58,619 bases of DNA from Actinomycetota bacterium (GTDB lineage Bacteria > Actinomycetota > Acidimicrobiia > Acidimicrobiales > Ilumatobacteraceae), in the NCBI GenBank assembly GCA_009726095.1, contig WLMZ01000009.1, forward strand, positions 1 to 58,619. Direction: 5' to 3'. Both the position numbers and the translations under genes were made by a program. Below are positions 42,920 through 51,496 of this stretch, piece after piece. The stretch's first letter is position 1. Every line of letters starts with the position of its first letter. The notes under the pieces are model-generated. The model saw only the letters and a list, made by a program, of their open reading frames with translations. It did not search any database and was not told where the DNA came from.

Positions 42920-44344
42920 CTACGGACAGGTGACGCCCTTGGGGGGCACGATGCCCTTGACGATCTCGGTGGCGCCGGAATCGGGCAGCGTGGTGCCCGG
43001 CGGCGTTGGGGCAGCGGTCGTCGTGGTGGGCTTCGCGGTTGTGGTGGTGGTGGTGGTCGTCGTCGTCGTCGTGGTGGGCTTCGCGGTCGTGGTGGCCGTT
43101 GGATCGATGGTGGTGATGGTCGTGGCGCCGGTGGTGGTGGTCGGTTTGGCGGTGGTTGGGGTCGCACGCGCCACCGTGGTGGTGGTGGACTCGAAGACCT
43201 GATCGGGTGCGGTGGCCAACTGGGCCTGACCACGAAAGATCGAGAGGATGGCTTTCATGTTTGAACCATTCAGGCGGGGCTCGATGACAGCATTGCCGTT
43301 GATCATCTTGCCGGTGCCCTCGACCTGATACGTCTGCAGGTCGTTGGGGTTCAGGTTCTTGAGCACTCCGGCGAATTCGAGTTCCTTGGCAATGGTGAGG
43401 TCGGGGTCCACCACCACGTATTTCTGGGCCACGTCGATCAGCGTGCGTGCCCGCGACAGGTTGAACGGTCCAGCGGCCAACACTTTGGCAATGGTTCGCC
43501 GCAGGAAGTCCTGCTGACGCGAGATCCGGCCGTAATCGCTGGCCGGATCTTCCTTCCACTTGCCCGTCTTCGGGTTGAGGTACTCGTAGTGCCGGCTGCG
43601 CACGTAGGCCAGACCTGACTCGCCGTTGAAGTTGTAACAGCCGACGGTGGGCACATCGAGCTTGGTGTGTGTGTCGCGAGCGGGGTATTCGAACGGCACC
43701 GACACGCCACCCACCGAATCGACGAGCGACTTGAACGCGCAGAAGTCGATCTGGATGTAGTGCTGGATGGCCACGCCGAAGTTGTTGAAGATGGTGTTGA
43801 CGAGCTTCTGAGGATTGTTCTTGCTGTACGCACTGTTGATCCGGCTGTACCCGTTGCTGGCGTCGATCTTCACCCAGAGGTCGCGGGGGAACGACAGGAT
43901 CGCTGCCCGACTGGTGGATGGGTCGACGCGCATCACCATGATCGTGTCGCTGCGCGCGCCGAGGCCGCTGCGATCGCCGAAGGCGGCGAAGTACGGCGAG
44001 TCGGGCGAGACGCAGGCCCCGTTGTCGGCTCCGGTGATCAGGAAGTTCTGGGCACTGGGGTCGGCGTCGGGGAAGGGTGCTGGGGCGGTGGTCGTGGTCT
44101 GGGCCCCCGAAGAGTCATCGGTGGCGGGTGGTGTCACGCGCTGGGTGGTCGGCGTGACGGCAATCTGGCTGGTCTTTTGCAGGTTGTTCACCACGTGTTG
44201 ACCGAACACCAGGAGCCCGGCTCCGAGGAAGCACGCCATCGCGACGACGATGTTGAGCGTGAGCACCACGTACTGCGTCAGGTGACGGTGCTCGGAGGGC
44301 GCCGACACGATGCGAGCGTGCTTCTTCGCCGTCCGGATGCCCAT
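42920..44344 (-). CDS. LytR-CpsA-Psr (LCP) family cell-wall glycopolymer ligase, copy 2
   Basis: 474-residue paralogue of the downstream gene, from an evident tandem duplication. The transmembrane helix is near residues 24-46. The LCP motifs are DTIMVMRVDPSTSRAAILSF, PRDLWVKI, VPFEYPARDTHTKL and DYGRISRQQDFLRRTI. Between the LytR_C-like domain and the C-terminus lies a long Thr-rich stretch with AKPTTTT units. It ends in IVKGIVPPKGVTC, so the VKGIVPPK...C tail is conserved although the linker is not. It would be transcribed before copy 1 (77-base gap). Confidence 0.92.
   Translation of the reverse strand: MGIRTAKKHARIVSAPSEHRHLTQYVVLTLNIVVAMACFLGAGLLVFGQHVVNNLQKTSQIAVTPTTQRVTPPATDDSSGAQTTTTAPAPFPDADPSAQNFLITGADNGACVSPDSPYFAAFGDRSGLGARSDTIMVMRVDPSTSRAAILSFPRDLWVKIDASNGYSRINSAYSKNNPQKLVNTIFNNFGVAIQHYIQIDFCAFKSLVDSVGGVSVPFEYPARDTHTKLDVPTVGCYNFNGESGLAYVRSRHYEYLNPKTGKWKEDPASDYGRISRQQDFLRRTIAKVLAAGPFNLSRARTLIDVAQKYVVVDPDLTIAKELEFAGVLKNLNPNDLQTYQVEGTGKMINGNAVIEPRLNGSNMKAILSIFRGQAQLATAPDQVFESTTTTVARATPTTAKPTTTTGATTITTIDPTATTTAKPTTTTTTTTTTTTTAKPTTTTAAPTPPGTTLPDSGATEIVKGIVPPKGVTCP
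43024..43140 (-). repeat. Thr-rich low-complexity repeat in LCP copy 2
   Basis: An ACC/ACG trinucleotide array encodes a run of about 13 Thr flanked by two AKPTTTT units, and a GTGGTGGGCTTCGCGGT segment (plus-strand sense) is directly repeated about 47 bases apart. Such arrays change length easily. The tract would form an extended, possibly O-mannosylated wall-spanning linker. Confidence 0.8.
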
Positions 44345-44430
44345 TGATTGCTAACGCTACCCGTGGCCGGTGGGGGTTTGGTACTCGGGCTCACCCGGGA
44401 GATCGGGTGCCCGGAGTAGCGTGACGTTTG

Positions 44431-45318
44431 ATGCGATCACCGACTAGCCAACCACAGTGGGTGCAGAGCCTCGAACGTTGGCACCTGCTCACACCGGTGC
44501 GCATCCTCGTTGTGGTCGTGCTCGCCGTGGTGGCCACGATCATGATCCGTCGTGTGGTGGTGAGGGCGCTGCACCGGCTCTTCGCACGCGCCGCATCCCC
44601 CGATGATCCGCGGGCCGATGCCCGCCGTAAGGCGCTCAGCTCGTCGTTGCGAGCCGCCCTGGTGGGTGTCGTGTGGTCGATCACCGTCATCACCATCATC
44701 AGCCAACTCGGCATCGACATCGGTGCGTTCGTTGCCGTTGCAACAGTTGTCGGTGGCGCTGTCGGTTTCGGCGCACAGATGTTGGTTCGCGATGTCATCG
44801 CTGGCTTCTTCGTGCTCGCCGACGATCAGTACGGCCCCGGCGACGAGGTTGATCTCGGTCATGCCAGTGGTGTCGTCGAGCGGGTCACGTTGCGCACTGC
44901 GCGGGTTCGCGATGGCGAGGGCGTGGTATGGCACGTGCCTCACGGCAACGTGTTGCGTGTTGGCAACGCGTCGAAATCGGCCACCGGCCCACTGGACGTG
45001 GAGGTGTCGCGCTCGATGGACGGCGCAATCGTGGCCGAGGTTGTTGCCGGTCTGGCCGGCGCGCTGGCCGCTGATCCCGATGTGGCATCGATGCTCGCCG
45101 GCGAACCGAGGGTCGTGGGCATCATGGACATCCGTGATGACCGGTTGGTGTTCCGGGTGCGCGTACCCACCCAGCCGGGTCGCATCGACGATGTCCGACG
45201 CGCCTGGCGCATGCTCGTGCTACAGGCGTTCGCCCGTGGTGAACTCGTTGCACCAGCTCAGGCCTCGAACATGGTGGTGTTCCAGAATCAGGCCGAACCA
45301 GCCGGGGAGACTGAGTAG
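44431..45318 (+). CDS. Small-conductance mechanosensitive channel (MscS family)
   Basis: 295-residue inner-membrane channel that releases solutes on osmotic downshock. There are three hydrophobic segments in the first 120 residues (LVVVVLAVVATIMI, VVWSITVITIISQ and the pore helix AVATVVGGAVGFGAQMLVRD). The beta domain follows with FFVLADDQYGPGDEVDLG and VWHVPHGNV. The ATG at 44431 is preferred to an adjacent TTG at 44428. TAGCGT (44417-44422) is a plausible -10. It is divergent from LCP copy 2. Confidence 0.92.
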   Translation: MRSPTSQPQWVQSLERWHLLTPVRILVVVVLAVVATIMIRRVVVRALHRLFARAASPDDPRADARRKALSSSLRAALVGVVWSITVITIISQLGIDIGAFVAVATVVGGAVGFGAQMLVRDVIAGFFVLADDQYGPGDEVDLGHASGVVERVTLRTARVRDGEGVVWHVPHGNVLRVGNASKSATGPLDVEVSRSMDGAIVAEVVAGLAGALAADPDVASMLAGEPRVVGIMDIRDDRLVFRVRVPTQPGRIDDVRRAWRMLVLQAFARGELVAPAQASNMVVFQNQAEPAGETE

Positions 45319-45352
45319 TCCGCTCAACGAATCGGGCCGCCGGTACCGCCGG

Positions 45353-47905
45353 TCAAAGGGGTGGCGAAGATTCGCCCAACGTGACCGAGCAGACGAGCTC
45401 GGTGGCGGTCTCGACATCGAAGCGGGCCACCGATCCGGCATCCATGATGTCGGCGCGGCCGGCCTCGATGGCCCCGATCTGGGCCTGTGGGGCGAGCACC
45501 AGCAACCGTTCGACGCCGGCGCGCTGGCTGACCTTGGCCTCGGTCTTGGCCCTGCGCACCTGGGCCAGCACCTCGCACACCACATCGAGCAACTCGGGAT
45601 CGCCGCCCGCACCGTCGGCGATCGGCCAAGCGGCGCGATGGATGGTTCCTTGCTGCCACCAGCTCCACACTTCCTCGGTGGTGAAGGGGATGAAGGGTGC
45701 GAAGAGCCGCTGGATCGTGCTGAGGGCGGTGCGCAGCGCAGTGAGCGCGCTGGCGGCTGCGGCCTCGCCGTGGGTGCCGTAGGCGCGGCTCTTGACCAGT
45801 TCGACGTAGTCGTCGCAGAACCACCAGAAGAAGGCCTCGGTGCGCTCGAGCGAACGGGCGTAGTCGAATCCGTCGAACGCGATGGTGCAGTCGCCGACCA
45901 CCGCAGCCAGCTTGGCGAGCATGGAGGTGTCGATTGGATCGGTGGTCACCGCATCGTCGGCAGGTGTTCCGAAGGTGAGCACGAACTTGCTGACGTTGAG
46001 CAGCTTCATGGCGAGCTTGCGGCCCACCTTCATCTGGTCCTCGGTCATCGCGGTGTCGACACCGGGTCGGGCCGACGCCGACCAGTAGCGCACTGCATCG
46101 GTGCTGTACTGATCGAACAGGGCCAACGGCGTGACGACGTTGCCCTTCGACTTCGACATCTTCTTGCGATCCGGATCGAGGATCCATCCGCTCAGCGCAG
46201 CATTGCGCCACGGCGCGGTGCCGTGTTCCCAGTGGGCGCGCACCGTGGTGGCGAACAGCCAGGTGCGGATGATGTCGTGCCCCTGCGGGCGCATGTCCAT
46301 TGGGTACATGCGCGAGAACAGATCGGGGTCGTCTTCCCATCGGCCGGCGATCTCGGGTGTCAGCGACGACGTGGCCCAGGTGTCCATCACGTCGGGATCG
46401 CCCATGAACCCACCGGGTTGATTGCGTTGGTCGTTGGTAAAGCCCTCGGGGCAGTCGGTGGAGGGGTCGATCGGGAGTTGCGATTCCTGGGGCACCAGGG
46501 GCTGGTCGTAGTTCGGGTTGCCCTCGGCGTCGAGCGCGTACCAGACGGGAACGGGCACGCCGAAGAAGCGCTGACGGCTGACCAGCCAGTCGCCGTTGAG
46601 GCCTTCGACCCAGTTGGTGTAGCGGTGCTGCATGTGCGCCGGGTGCCAGGTGATCTCGTTGCCGCGGGCCACGAGCGCCGTGCGCAGGTCGGCCTCGCGG
46701 CCTCCATTGCGGATGTACCACTGGCGGCTGGACACGATCTCGAGCGGGCGGTCGCCGCGTTCGTAGAACTTCACCGGGTGCATGATGGGGCGAGGATCAC
46801 CGAGCAACTCGCCGGACTCGGCGAGCATGGCGACCACCTGCTTTTGGGCCTGCTTGGTGCTGCGGCCGATGAGCTGGGCGTAGTTCGCTGCGCCGGTTGC
46901 ATCGGTGATCCACGGCGTGTCGTTGACCAGGCGGCCATCGCGACCGACGACGGCGCGTGTGGGCAGGTTCAGCTCGCGCCACCACGTGACGTCGCTGGTG
47001 TCGCCGAACGTGCAGATCATCGCGATGCCGGTGCCCTTTTCGGGATCGGCCAGCGGGTGGGCGAGGACCGGCACCTCGACGCCGAACAAGGGGGTCTTCA
47101 CCGTGACGGTGCCGAAGAGTCCCTGGTAGCGCTCGTCGGACGGGTGCGCCACCAGCGCCACGCAGGCGGCCAGCAGCTCGGGCCGGGTGGTGTCGATGAC
47201 GATGTCGCCGCCACCGTCGGTGCGATGAAAGGCGAGTTGGTGATACGAGCCGGCGGTCTCGCGGTCTTCCATCTCGGCCTGGGCAACGGCGGTCTTGTAG
47301 TCAACGTCCCACAGCGTGGGTGCGTCCTGGGTGTAGGCCTCGCCGCGGCCCAGGTTGCGCAGGAACGCCCGCTGGCTGGCGCGGCGGGAGTGGTCGTCGA
47401 TGGTGGTGTAGAGCAACGACCAGTCGTACGACAGGCCGAGGCGGCGCAGCACGTGCTCGAAGATCTGCTCGTCGTGGGCGGTCAGCTCTTCGCACAGTTC
47501 GATGAAGTTGGGGCGCGAGATCGCGATGGCCTGATGGTCCTTGGGGGGGTCGCCCTGGAACGGCGGCTCGAAGCCGGGCTGATAGGCCACGGTGGGATCG
47601 CAGCGGACACCGAAGTAGTTCTGCACGCGCCGCTCGGTGGCCAGGCCGTTGTCGTCCCACCCGATTGGGTAGAACACGCTCTTGCCGGTCATGCGCTGGT
47701 AGCGGGCGATGGTGTCGGTGTGGGTGTAGCTGAACACGTGGCCGATATGCAGCGAGCCGCTGACGGTGGGTGGTGGCGTGTCGATGGCGAATACCTGATC
47801 GCGGGTGGCGGTGCGGTCGAAGCGGTAGGTGCCATCGGCGTCCCACTGCTGGATCCAACGGGCCTCGATGCCATCGAGGGATGGCTTGTCCGGAATCGTG
47901 GTCAT
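45353..47905 (-). CDS. valS: Valyl-tRNA synthetase, type 2
   Basis: 850-residue class I synthetase that charges tRNA-Val. The HIGH motif is in PPPTVSGSLHIGHVFSYTHT, the KMSKS signature is KKMSKSKGN, and GWDDNGLATERRVQN follows the active site. The VSGSLHIGHVFSYTHTD form is the type-2 pattern shared with archaea and some bacteria, unlike the NVTGxLHMGHA form of most bacteria. The long C-terminal coiled domain of type 1 is absent. The ATG at 47905 is preceded by TAGCCT 9 bases upstream. Confidence 0.95.
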   Translation of the reverse strand: MTTIPDKPSLDGIEARWIQQWDADGTYRFDRTATRDQVFAIDTPPPTVSGSLHIGHVFSYTHTDTIARYQRMTGKSVFYPIGWDDNGLATERRVQNYFGVRCDPTVAYQPGFEPPFQGDPPKDHQAIAISRPNFIELCEELTAHDEQIFEHVLRRLGLSYDWSLLYTTIDDHSRRASQRAFLRNLGRGEAYTQDAPTLWDVDYKTAVAQAEMEDRETAGSYHQLAFHRTDGGGDIVIDTTRPELLAACVALVAHPSDERYQGLFGTVTVKTPLFGVEVPVLAHPLADPEKGTGIAMICTFGDTSDVTWWRELNLPTRAVVGRDGRLVNDTPWITDATGAANYAQLIGRSTKQAQKQVVAMLAESGELLGDPRPIMHPVKFYERGDRPLEIVSSRQWYIRNGGREADLRTALVARGNEITWHPAHMQHRYTNWVEGLNGDWLVSRQRFFGVPVPVWYALDAEGNPNYDQPLVPQESQLPIDPSTDCPEGFTNDQRNQPGGFMGDPDVMDTWATSSLTPEIAGRWEDDPDLFSRMYPMDMRPQGHDIIRTWLFATTVRAHWEHGTAPWRNAALSGWILDPDRKKMSKSKGNVVTPLALFDQYSTDAVRYWSASARPGVDTAMTEDQMKVGRKLAMKLLNVSKFVLTFGTPADDAVTTDPIDTSMLAKLAAVVGDCTIAFDGFDYARSLERTEAFFWWFCDDYVELVKSRAYGTHGEAAAASALTALRTALSTIQRLFAPFIPFTTEEVWSWWQQGTIHRAAWPIADGAGGDPELLDVVCEVLAQVRRAKTEAKVSQRAGVERLLVLAPQAQIGAIEAGRADIMDAGSVARFDVETATELVCSVTLGESSPPL

Positions 47906-47946
47906 AGGCCAGCAAGGCTACCGACCCGGCCCTGCGGATCAGGGAG

Positions 47947-48543
47947 TTATTCGGCGGGGTGCTGCACTGCGGGGTCGCCGCGCAGTGCCTGGGTGACGCG
48001 GTCGGTCCAGTCGATGTCCTCGGTGCTGCCGCCGCCCTGTTTGATCTCGTCGCGCTGGCGCGACAGTTCGACGGCGGCGAACTCGACCTCGGCAGTGAGC
48101 TCGCGTGCGGCGATGTCGGTGCGCAGCCGACTGGCCAGCGCTGGGCTGGCACCGCCGGTGCTGATGGCCATGGTGACCAGGCCCTTGCGCGCCACGGCGG
48201 GCAGGATGAACGAGCAGTTCTGGGGATCGTCGGCGCTGTTCACCCACACACCCGCTGCACGGGCGTCGGCTGCCACCTGTGCATTGACGGCGGGGCTGTC
48301 GGTGGCGGTCATGACCAACTGATAGCCGGCGGCTTCGCCCTGTTGGTATGGCCGCCGTTCGACCGTTGCGGCGAGTTCGGTGAGGTCGTCGCGCACGTCC
48401 GGGGCGACCACGGTGATGGCCGCGCCAGCGGCGTGCAGGCCGGCTGCCTTGCGGAACGCAATGAGCCCGCCGCCCACCAACAACACCCGCGTACCGGTGA
48501 GATCGAGGAACACGGGATAGCCAAATGCCCGGGCGGATGTCAT
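47947..48543 (-). CDS. Precorrin-2 dehydrogenase (siroheme synthase N-terminal-like)
   Basis: 198-residue NAD-dependent enzyme that oxidises precorrin-2 to sirohydrochlorin. The N-terminal Rossmann loop is VLLVGGGLIAFRKAAGL, and WVNSADDPQNCSFILPA and ISTGGASPALASRL are characteristic of the CysG/Met8p family. It lacks the methyltransferase half of CysG, which is supplied by the separate cobA at 51493. Siroheme is the cofactor of assimilatory sulfite reductase. It is divergent from cysH across 72 AT-rich bases. Confidence 0.92.
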   Translation of the reverse strand: MTSARAFGYPVFLDLTGTRVLLVGGGLIAFRKAAGLHAAGAAITVVAPDVRDDLTELAATVERRPYQQGEAAGYQLVMTATDSPAVNAQVAADARAAGVWVNSADDPQNCSFILPAVARKGLVTMAISTGGASPALASRLRTDIAARELTAEVEFAAVELSRQRDEIKQGGGSTEDIDWTDRVTQALRGDPAVQHPAE

Positions 48544-48549
48544 CCCGGC

Positions 48550-48555
48550 AAGCTA
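48550..48555 (-). promoter_or_regulatory. -10 hexamer TAGCTT of a leaderless promoter for the siroheme dehydrogenase gene
   Basis: On the minus strand TAGCTT ends 6 bases before the ATG at 48543, with no Shine-Dalgarno sequence. Confidence 0.5.
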
Positions 48556-48564
48556 CCAGCCTGT

Positions 48565-48598
48565 AATTAAGATAAACCCGATCAGTTTTGTCGTAATT
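48565..48598. promoter_or_regulatory. Imperfect AT-rich dyad between divergent sulfur-assimilation genes, candidate operator
   Basis: AATTAAGATAAAC (48565-48577) is an imperfect inverted repeat of GTTTTGTCGTAATT (48585-48598) across a 7-base spacer; about 10 positions match with one bulge. It is the most AT-rich segment nearby and lies exactly between the -10 hexamers of the two divergent transcripts. It is well placed for a sulfur-responsive regulator controlling both sides. The regulator is unknown. Confidence 0.45.
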
Positions 48599-48602
48599 GT
48601 GG

Positions 48603-48608
48603 TAGAAC
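48603..48608 (+). promoter_or_regulatory. -10-like hexamer TAGAAC before cysH
   Basis: TAGAAC ends 7 bases before the cysH ATG at 48616, at the spacing seen for other leaderless promoters here, although it lacks the final T. Confidence 0.4.
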
Positions 48609-48615
48609 TGTCTGC

Positions 48616-49269
48616 ATGTCGTTGAGGACCTTCCCCGAATCGCTCGAAACGGGCCATCCGGCCGACACCCTCCGCTGGGCCGCCGACACGTTCGGTGCCG
48701 CCGAGTTGGTGGTCACGGCCAGCTTCGAGGACGCCGTGCTGGTGCATGTTGCGGCCACGGCCGTGCCGGGCATCGATGTGGTGCTGCTCGATACGCAGTA
48801 CCTGTTCGCCGAGACCAAATGGCTCGTTGCCGAGCTGACCAAGCGGCTCGACTTGAACCTGCGTGTCGTGCACCCCCTCGATCACATTCAGCCCGACAAC
48901 CTGTGGCAGAGCGATGTCGAGGGCTGCTGCAACGTGCGCAAGGTCGAGCCACTGCAACGCTCGTTGCAGGGCAAGGCGGCCTGGGTCACCGGCGTACGCC
49001 GCGTCGATGGCCCCACCCGGGCCAACACGCCGATCGCCAGCTTCGACATCGGCCGCAACATCGTCAAGATCAACCCGCTCGCCGGCTTCAGCGACGACGA
49101 CATGGTGTTGTACGCACAGTTGCACGAGCTGCCCGCCAACCCGCTGACCGAGCGTGGCTACCCATCGATCGGGTGTTGGCCGTGCACGCGCCCGGTTGCC
49201 CCCGGCGAGGACCGGCGCGGCGGGCGTTGGGCCGGCAACGCCAAGACCGAATGTGGGTTGCACGGATGA
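48616..49269 (+). CDS. cysH: Adenylylsulfate (APS) reductase, assimilatory
   Basis: 217-residue thioredoxin-dependent reductase that converts activated sulfate to sulfite. C104-C105 and C187-x2-C190 are the 4Fe-4S ligands that mark the APS-using type rather than the E. coli PAPS type. C213 in the terminal ECGLHG is the catalytic Cys. SFEDAVL replaces the classical PP-loop SGG(K/G)DS. The absence of an APS kinase domain in the downstream cysN agrees with direct use of APS. The stop overlaps the cysD ATG. Confidence 0.94.
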   Translation: MSLRTFPESLETGHPADTLRWAADTFGAAELVVTASFEDAVLVHVAATAVPGIDVVLLDTQYLFAETKWLVAELTKRLDLNLRVVHPLDHIQPDNLWQSDVEGCCNVRKVEPLQRSLQGKAAWVTGVRRVDGPTRANTPIASFDIGRNIVKINPLAGFSDDDMVLYAQLHELPANPLTERGYPSIGCWPCTRPVAPGEDRRGGRWAGNAKTECGLHG

Positions 49270-50216
49270 GCACCCATACCCCACCGGTCACATTTGGCGC
49301 CTCGGCCGGCGCCGGTTTCGCGACGACGCACCTCGACGCACTGACCGACGAGGCCATCACCATCATCCGCGAGGTCGCCACCGAGTGTGAGAACCCGGTG
49401 CTGTTGTTCAGCGGCGGCAAGGACTCGGCCGTGCTGTTGCACCTCGCTGTTCTTGCGTTCGCTCCGGCCCGGCTGCCCTTCCCCGTGATGCACGTGGACA
49501 CGGGCCACAACTTCGATGAGGTCATCGAATACCGCGACCGGTTCGTCAGCGACCTCGGCGCGCGTCTGGTCGTGGCCAGCGTGCAACAGTCCATCGACAG
49601 CGGTCGGGTTGTCGAGGACACCGGCCCGCGCCCCAGCCGCAACCGTCTGCAGTCGGTCACCCTGCTCGACGCACTGGCCGAGCACGGCTTCGATGCCGCG
49701 TTCGGCGGTGGCCGCCGCGACGAGGACAAGGCCCGCGCCAAGGAGCGGATCCTGAGCTTTCGCGATCGTCAGGGTCGGTGGGATCCCCGCCAGCAGCGGC
49801 CCGAACCGTGGGACGTGCTCAATGCGCGTATCCGCAAAGGTGAGCACCTGCGCGCGTTCCCATTGTCGAACTGGACCGAGCTCGACATCTGGCAGTACAT
49901 CGCCGTGCACGAACTGCCGCTACCCACGATCTACTACACCCACACCCGCACGGTCGTCGAACGCGACGGCATGCTGTTGTCGGTCGGCGGGCCCGTGGTG
50001 GCCGAGCCGCACGAGGTGCCCTACGAAGCCGTCGTGCGGTACCGCACCGTGGGCGATGCCAGTTGCACCGGCGCAATCGAGTCCACCGCCGCGAACGTGT
50101 ACGACGTGATCGCCGAGGTGGCCGCGGCGCGCATCACCGAACGCGGGGCTACCCGTGCCGACGACACCTTCAGCGAATCTGCCATGGAGGACCGCAAGCG
50201 AGAGGGATACTTCTGA
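49266..50216 (+). CDS. cysD: Sulfate adenylyltransferase subunit 2
   Basis: 316-residue catalytic subunit of ATP sulfurylase, forming APS from ATP and sulfate. The PP-loop is SGGKDS (49-54), with PFPVMHVDTGHNFDEVIEYR, AFGGGRRDEDKARAKER and WTELDIWQYIA as family motifs. It ends SAMEDRKREGYF, the normal CysD end. The ATG overlaps the cysH stop and its last base overlaps the cysN start. Confidence 0.97.
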   Translation: MSTHTPPVTFGASAGAGFATTHLDALTDEAITIIREVATECENPVLLFSGGKDSAVLLHLAVLAFAPARLPFPVMHVDTGHNFDEVIEYRDRFVSDLGARLVVASVQQSIDSGRVVEDTGPRPSRNRLQSVTLLDALAEHGFDAAFGGGRRDEDKARAKERILSFRDRQGRWDPRQQRPEPWDVLNARIRKGEHLRAFPLSNWTELDIWQYIAVHELPLPTIYYTHTRTVVERDGMLLSVGGPVVAEPHEVPYEAVVRYRTVGDASCTGAIESTAANVYDVIAEVAAARITERGATRADDTFSESAMEDRKREGYF

Positions 50217-51496
50217 TGAGCAACACCGCAACCGCCCAGCGCGGCACCCTGCGTATCGCCACGGCGGGCTCGGTCGATGATGGCAAGAGCACGCTGATCG
50301 GGCGCCTGCTGCACGACACCAAGACGGTCTTCGAGGATCAGCTTGCCGCCGTGGTGAAGGCCAGTCGTCGCTACGGCGACGGCGAGACCAACCTGGCGCT
50401 GCTCACCGATGGCCTGCGTGCCGAGCGCGAGCAGGGCATCACCATCGATGTCGCGCACCGCTACTTCGCCACCCCGAACCGCAGCTTCATTGTTGCCGAC
50501 ACGCCCGGGCATGCGCAGTACACGCGCAACATGGTGACCGGTGCCTCCAATGCCGATGTTGCGATCGTGCTCGTCGATGCCCGCCACGGTGTGCTCGAGC
50601 AGACCCGCCGCCATGCGTTCATCGCTACGCTGCTGGGCGTGAAGTCGATCGTGGTCGCCGTCAACAAGATGGACCTCGTTGGCTGGGACCAAGCTGAGTT
50701 TGACTGCATCGCCAAAGAGGTCACCGAGTACGTGCGCGCACTGCCCACTCCCGTGCCCGTGACAGCCATTCCCATGTCGGCGCTGCTGGGCGACAACGTG
50801 GTCGCCGCATCGGTGCACACCCCGTGGTACGACGGCCCGCCGCTGCTGGATTGGCTCGAGCAGTTCGATGCGTACCCGCGTGGTGAGGTCGGTGGGCGCC
50901 TGCACGTGCAGCGCGTCATCCGTCCTCAGGGCGGCGAGTTCGCCGACTTCCGCGGCTATGCCGGTGTAGTCAATGGTGGTGGCCTTGCCGTCGGTGACGC
51001 GGTCACCGTGCTGCCCGCCGGCACCACCACCACGATCCGGGCGATGCACCGCGCCGGCAAGCCAGTGGAATCGGCCGCCGCCGGTCATGCCGTGGTGATC
51101 GAACTCGCCACAAAGGTGGATGTCTCACGCGGTGACGTGCTGGCGATGGCGACATCAGGCACATCACCCATCGTGGGCGAGATCGTCGACGCCGACATCT
51201 GCTGGATGGTGGAACAGCCGCTCGTGGTCGGCAGCCGGTGGTGGTTCAAGCACGGCAGCCGTACCGGGCGCGCCACGGTCACGGGCATCGACTATCACCA
51301 CGATCTGGTCTCACTCGCCCAGGAGCCCACGCACGAGTTGGCGCTCAACGCGCTCGGTCATGTGCGCCTGCATCTGAGCGAGCCCATCGTCGCCGACCGC
51401 TATGCCGACAACCCTGCTGGCGGGCGAATGATCCTGATCGACGAAGCCACCAACTCAACCGCGGGCGCGGCCATGATCACGGCGGTGATTGGGTGA
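50216..51496 (+). CDS. cysN: Sulfate adenylyltransferase subunit 1 (GTPase)
   Basis: 426-residue elongation-factor-like GTPase that drives CysD. The P-loop is GSVDDGKS (18-25); DTPGHAQYTRNM and NKMDLVGW are the G3 and G4 motifs; EREQGITIDVAHRYF is the effector region. There is no C-terminal APS kinase domain, unlike the CysNC fusion of mycobacteria. The ATG shares one base with the cysD stop; the TGA overlaps the GTG of cobA. Confidence 0.97.
   Translation: MSNTATAQRGTLRIATAGSVDDGKSTLIGRLLHDTKTVFEDQLAAVVKASRRYGDGETNLALLTDGLRAEREQGITIDVAHRYFATPNRSFIVADTPGHAQYTRNMVTGASNADVAIVLVDARHGVLEQTRRHAFIATLLGVKSIVVAVNKMDLVGWDQAEFDCIAKEVTEYVRALPTPVPVTAIPMSALLGDNVVAASVHTPWYDGPPLLDWLEQFDAYPRGEVGGRLHVQRVIRPQGGEFADFRGYAGVVNGGGLAVGDAVTVLPAGTTTTIRAMHRAGKPVESAAAGHAVVIELATKVDVSRGDVLAMATSGTSPIVGEIVDADICWMVEQPLVVGSRWWFKHGSRTGRATVTGIDYHHDLVSLAQEPTHELALNALGHVRLHLSEPIVADRYADNPAGGRMILIDEATNSTAGAAMITAVIG

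Noticed and set aside
45319..45352. Terminator between MscS and valS genes
   Set aside because: The GGTACC-centred inverted sequence is short and imperfect and has no T tract.
44603..48322. Very long plus-strand open frame antisense to valS (about 1240 codons)
   Set aside because: It runs through the out-of-frame part of the MscS gene and then opposite valS and the siroheme gene. No recognisable motifs; a shadow of third-position GC bias.
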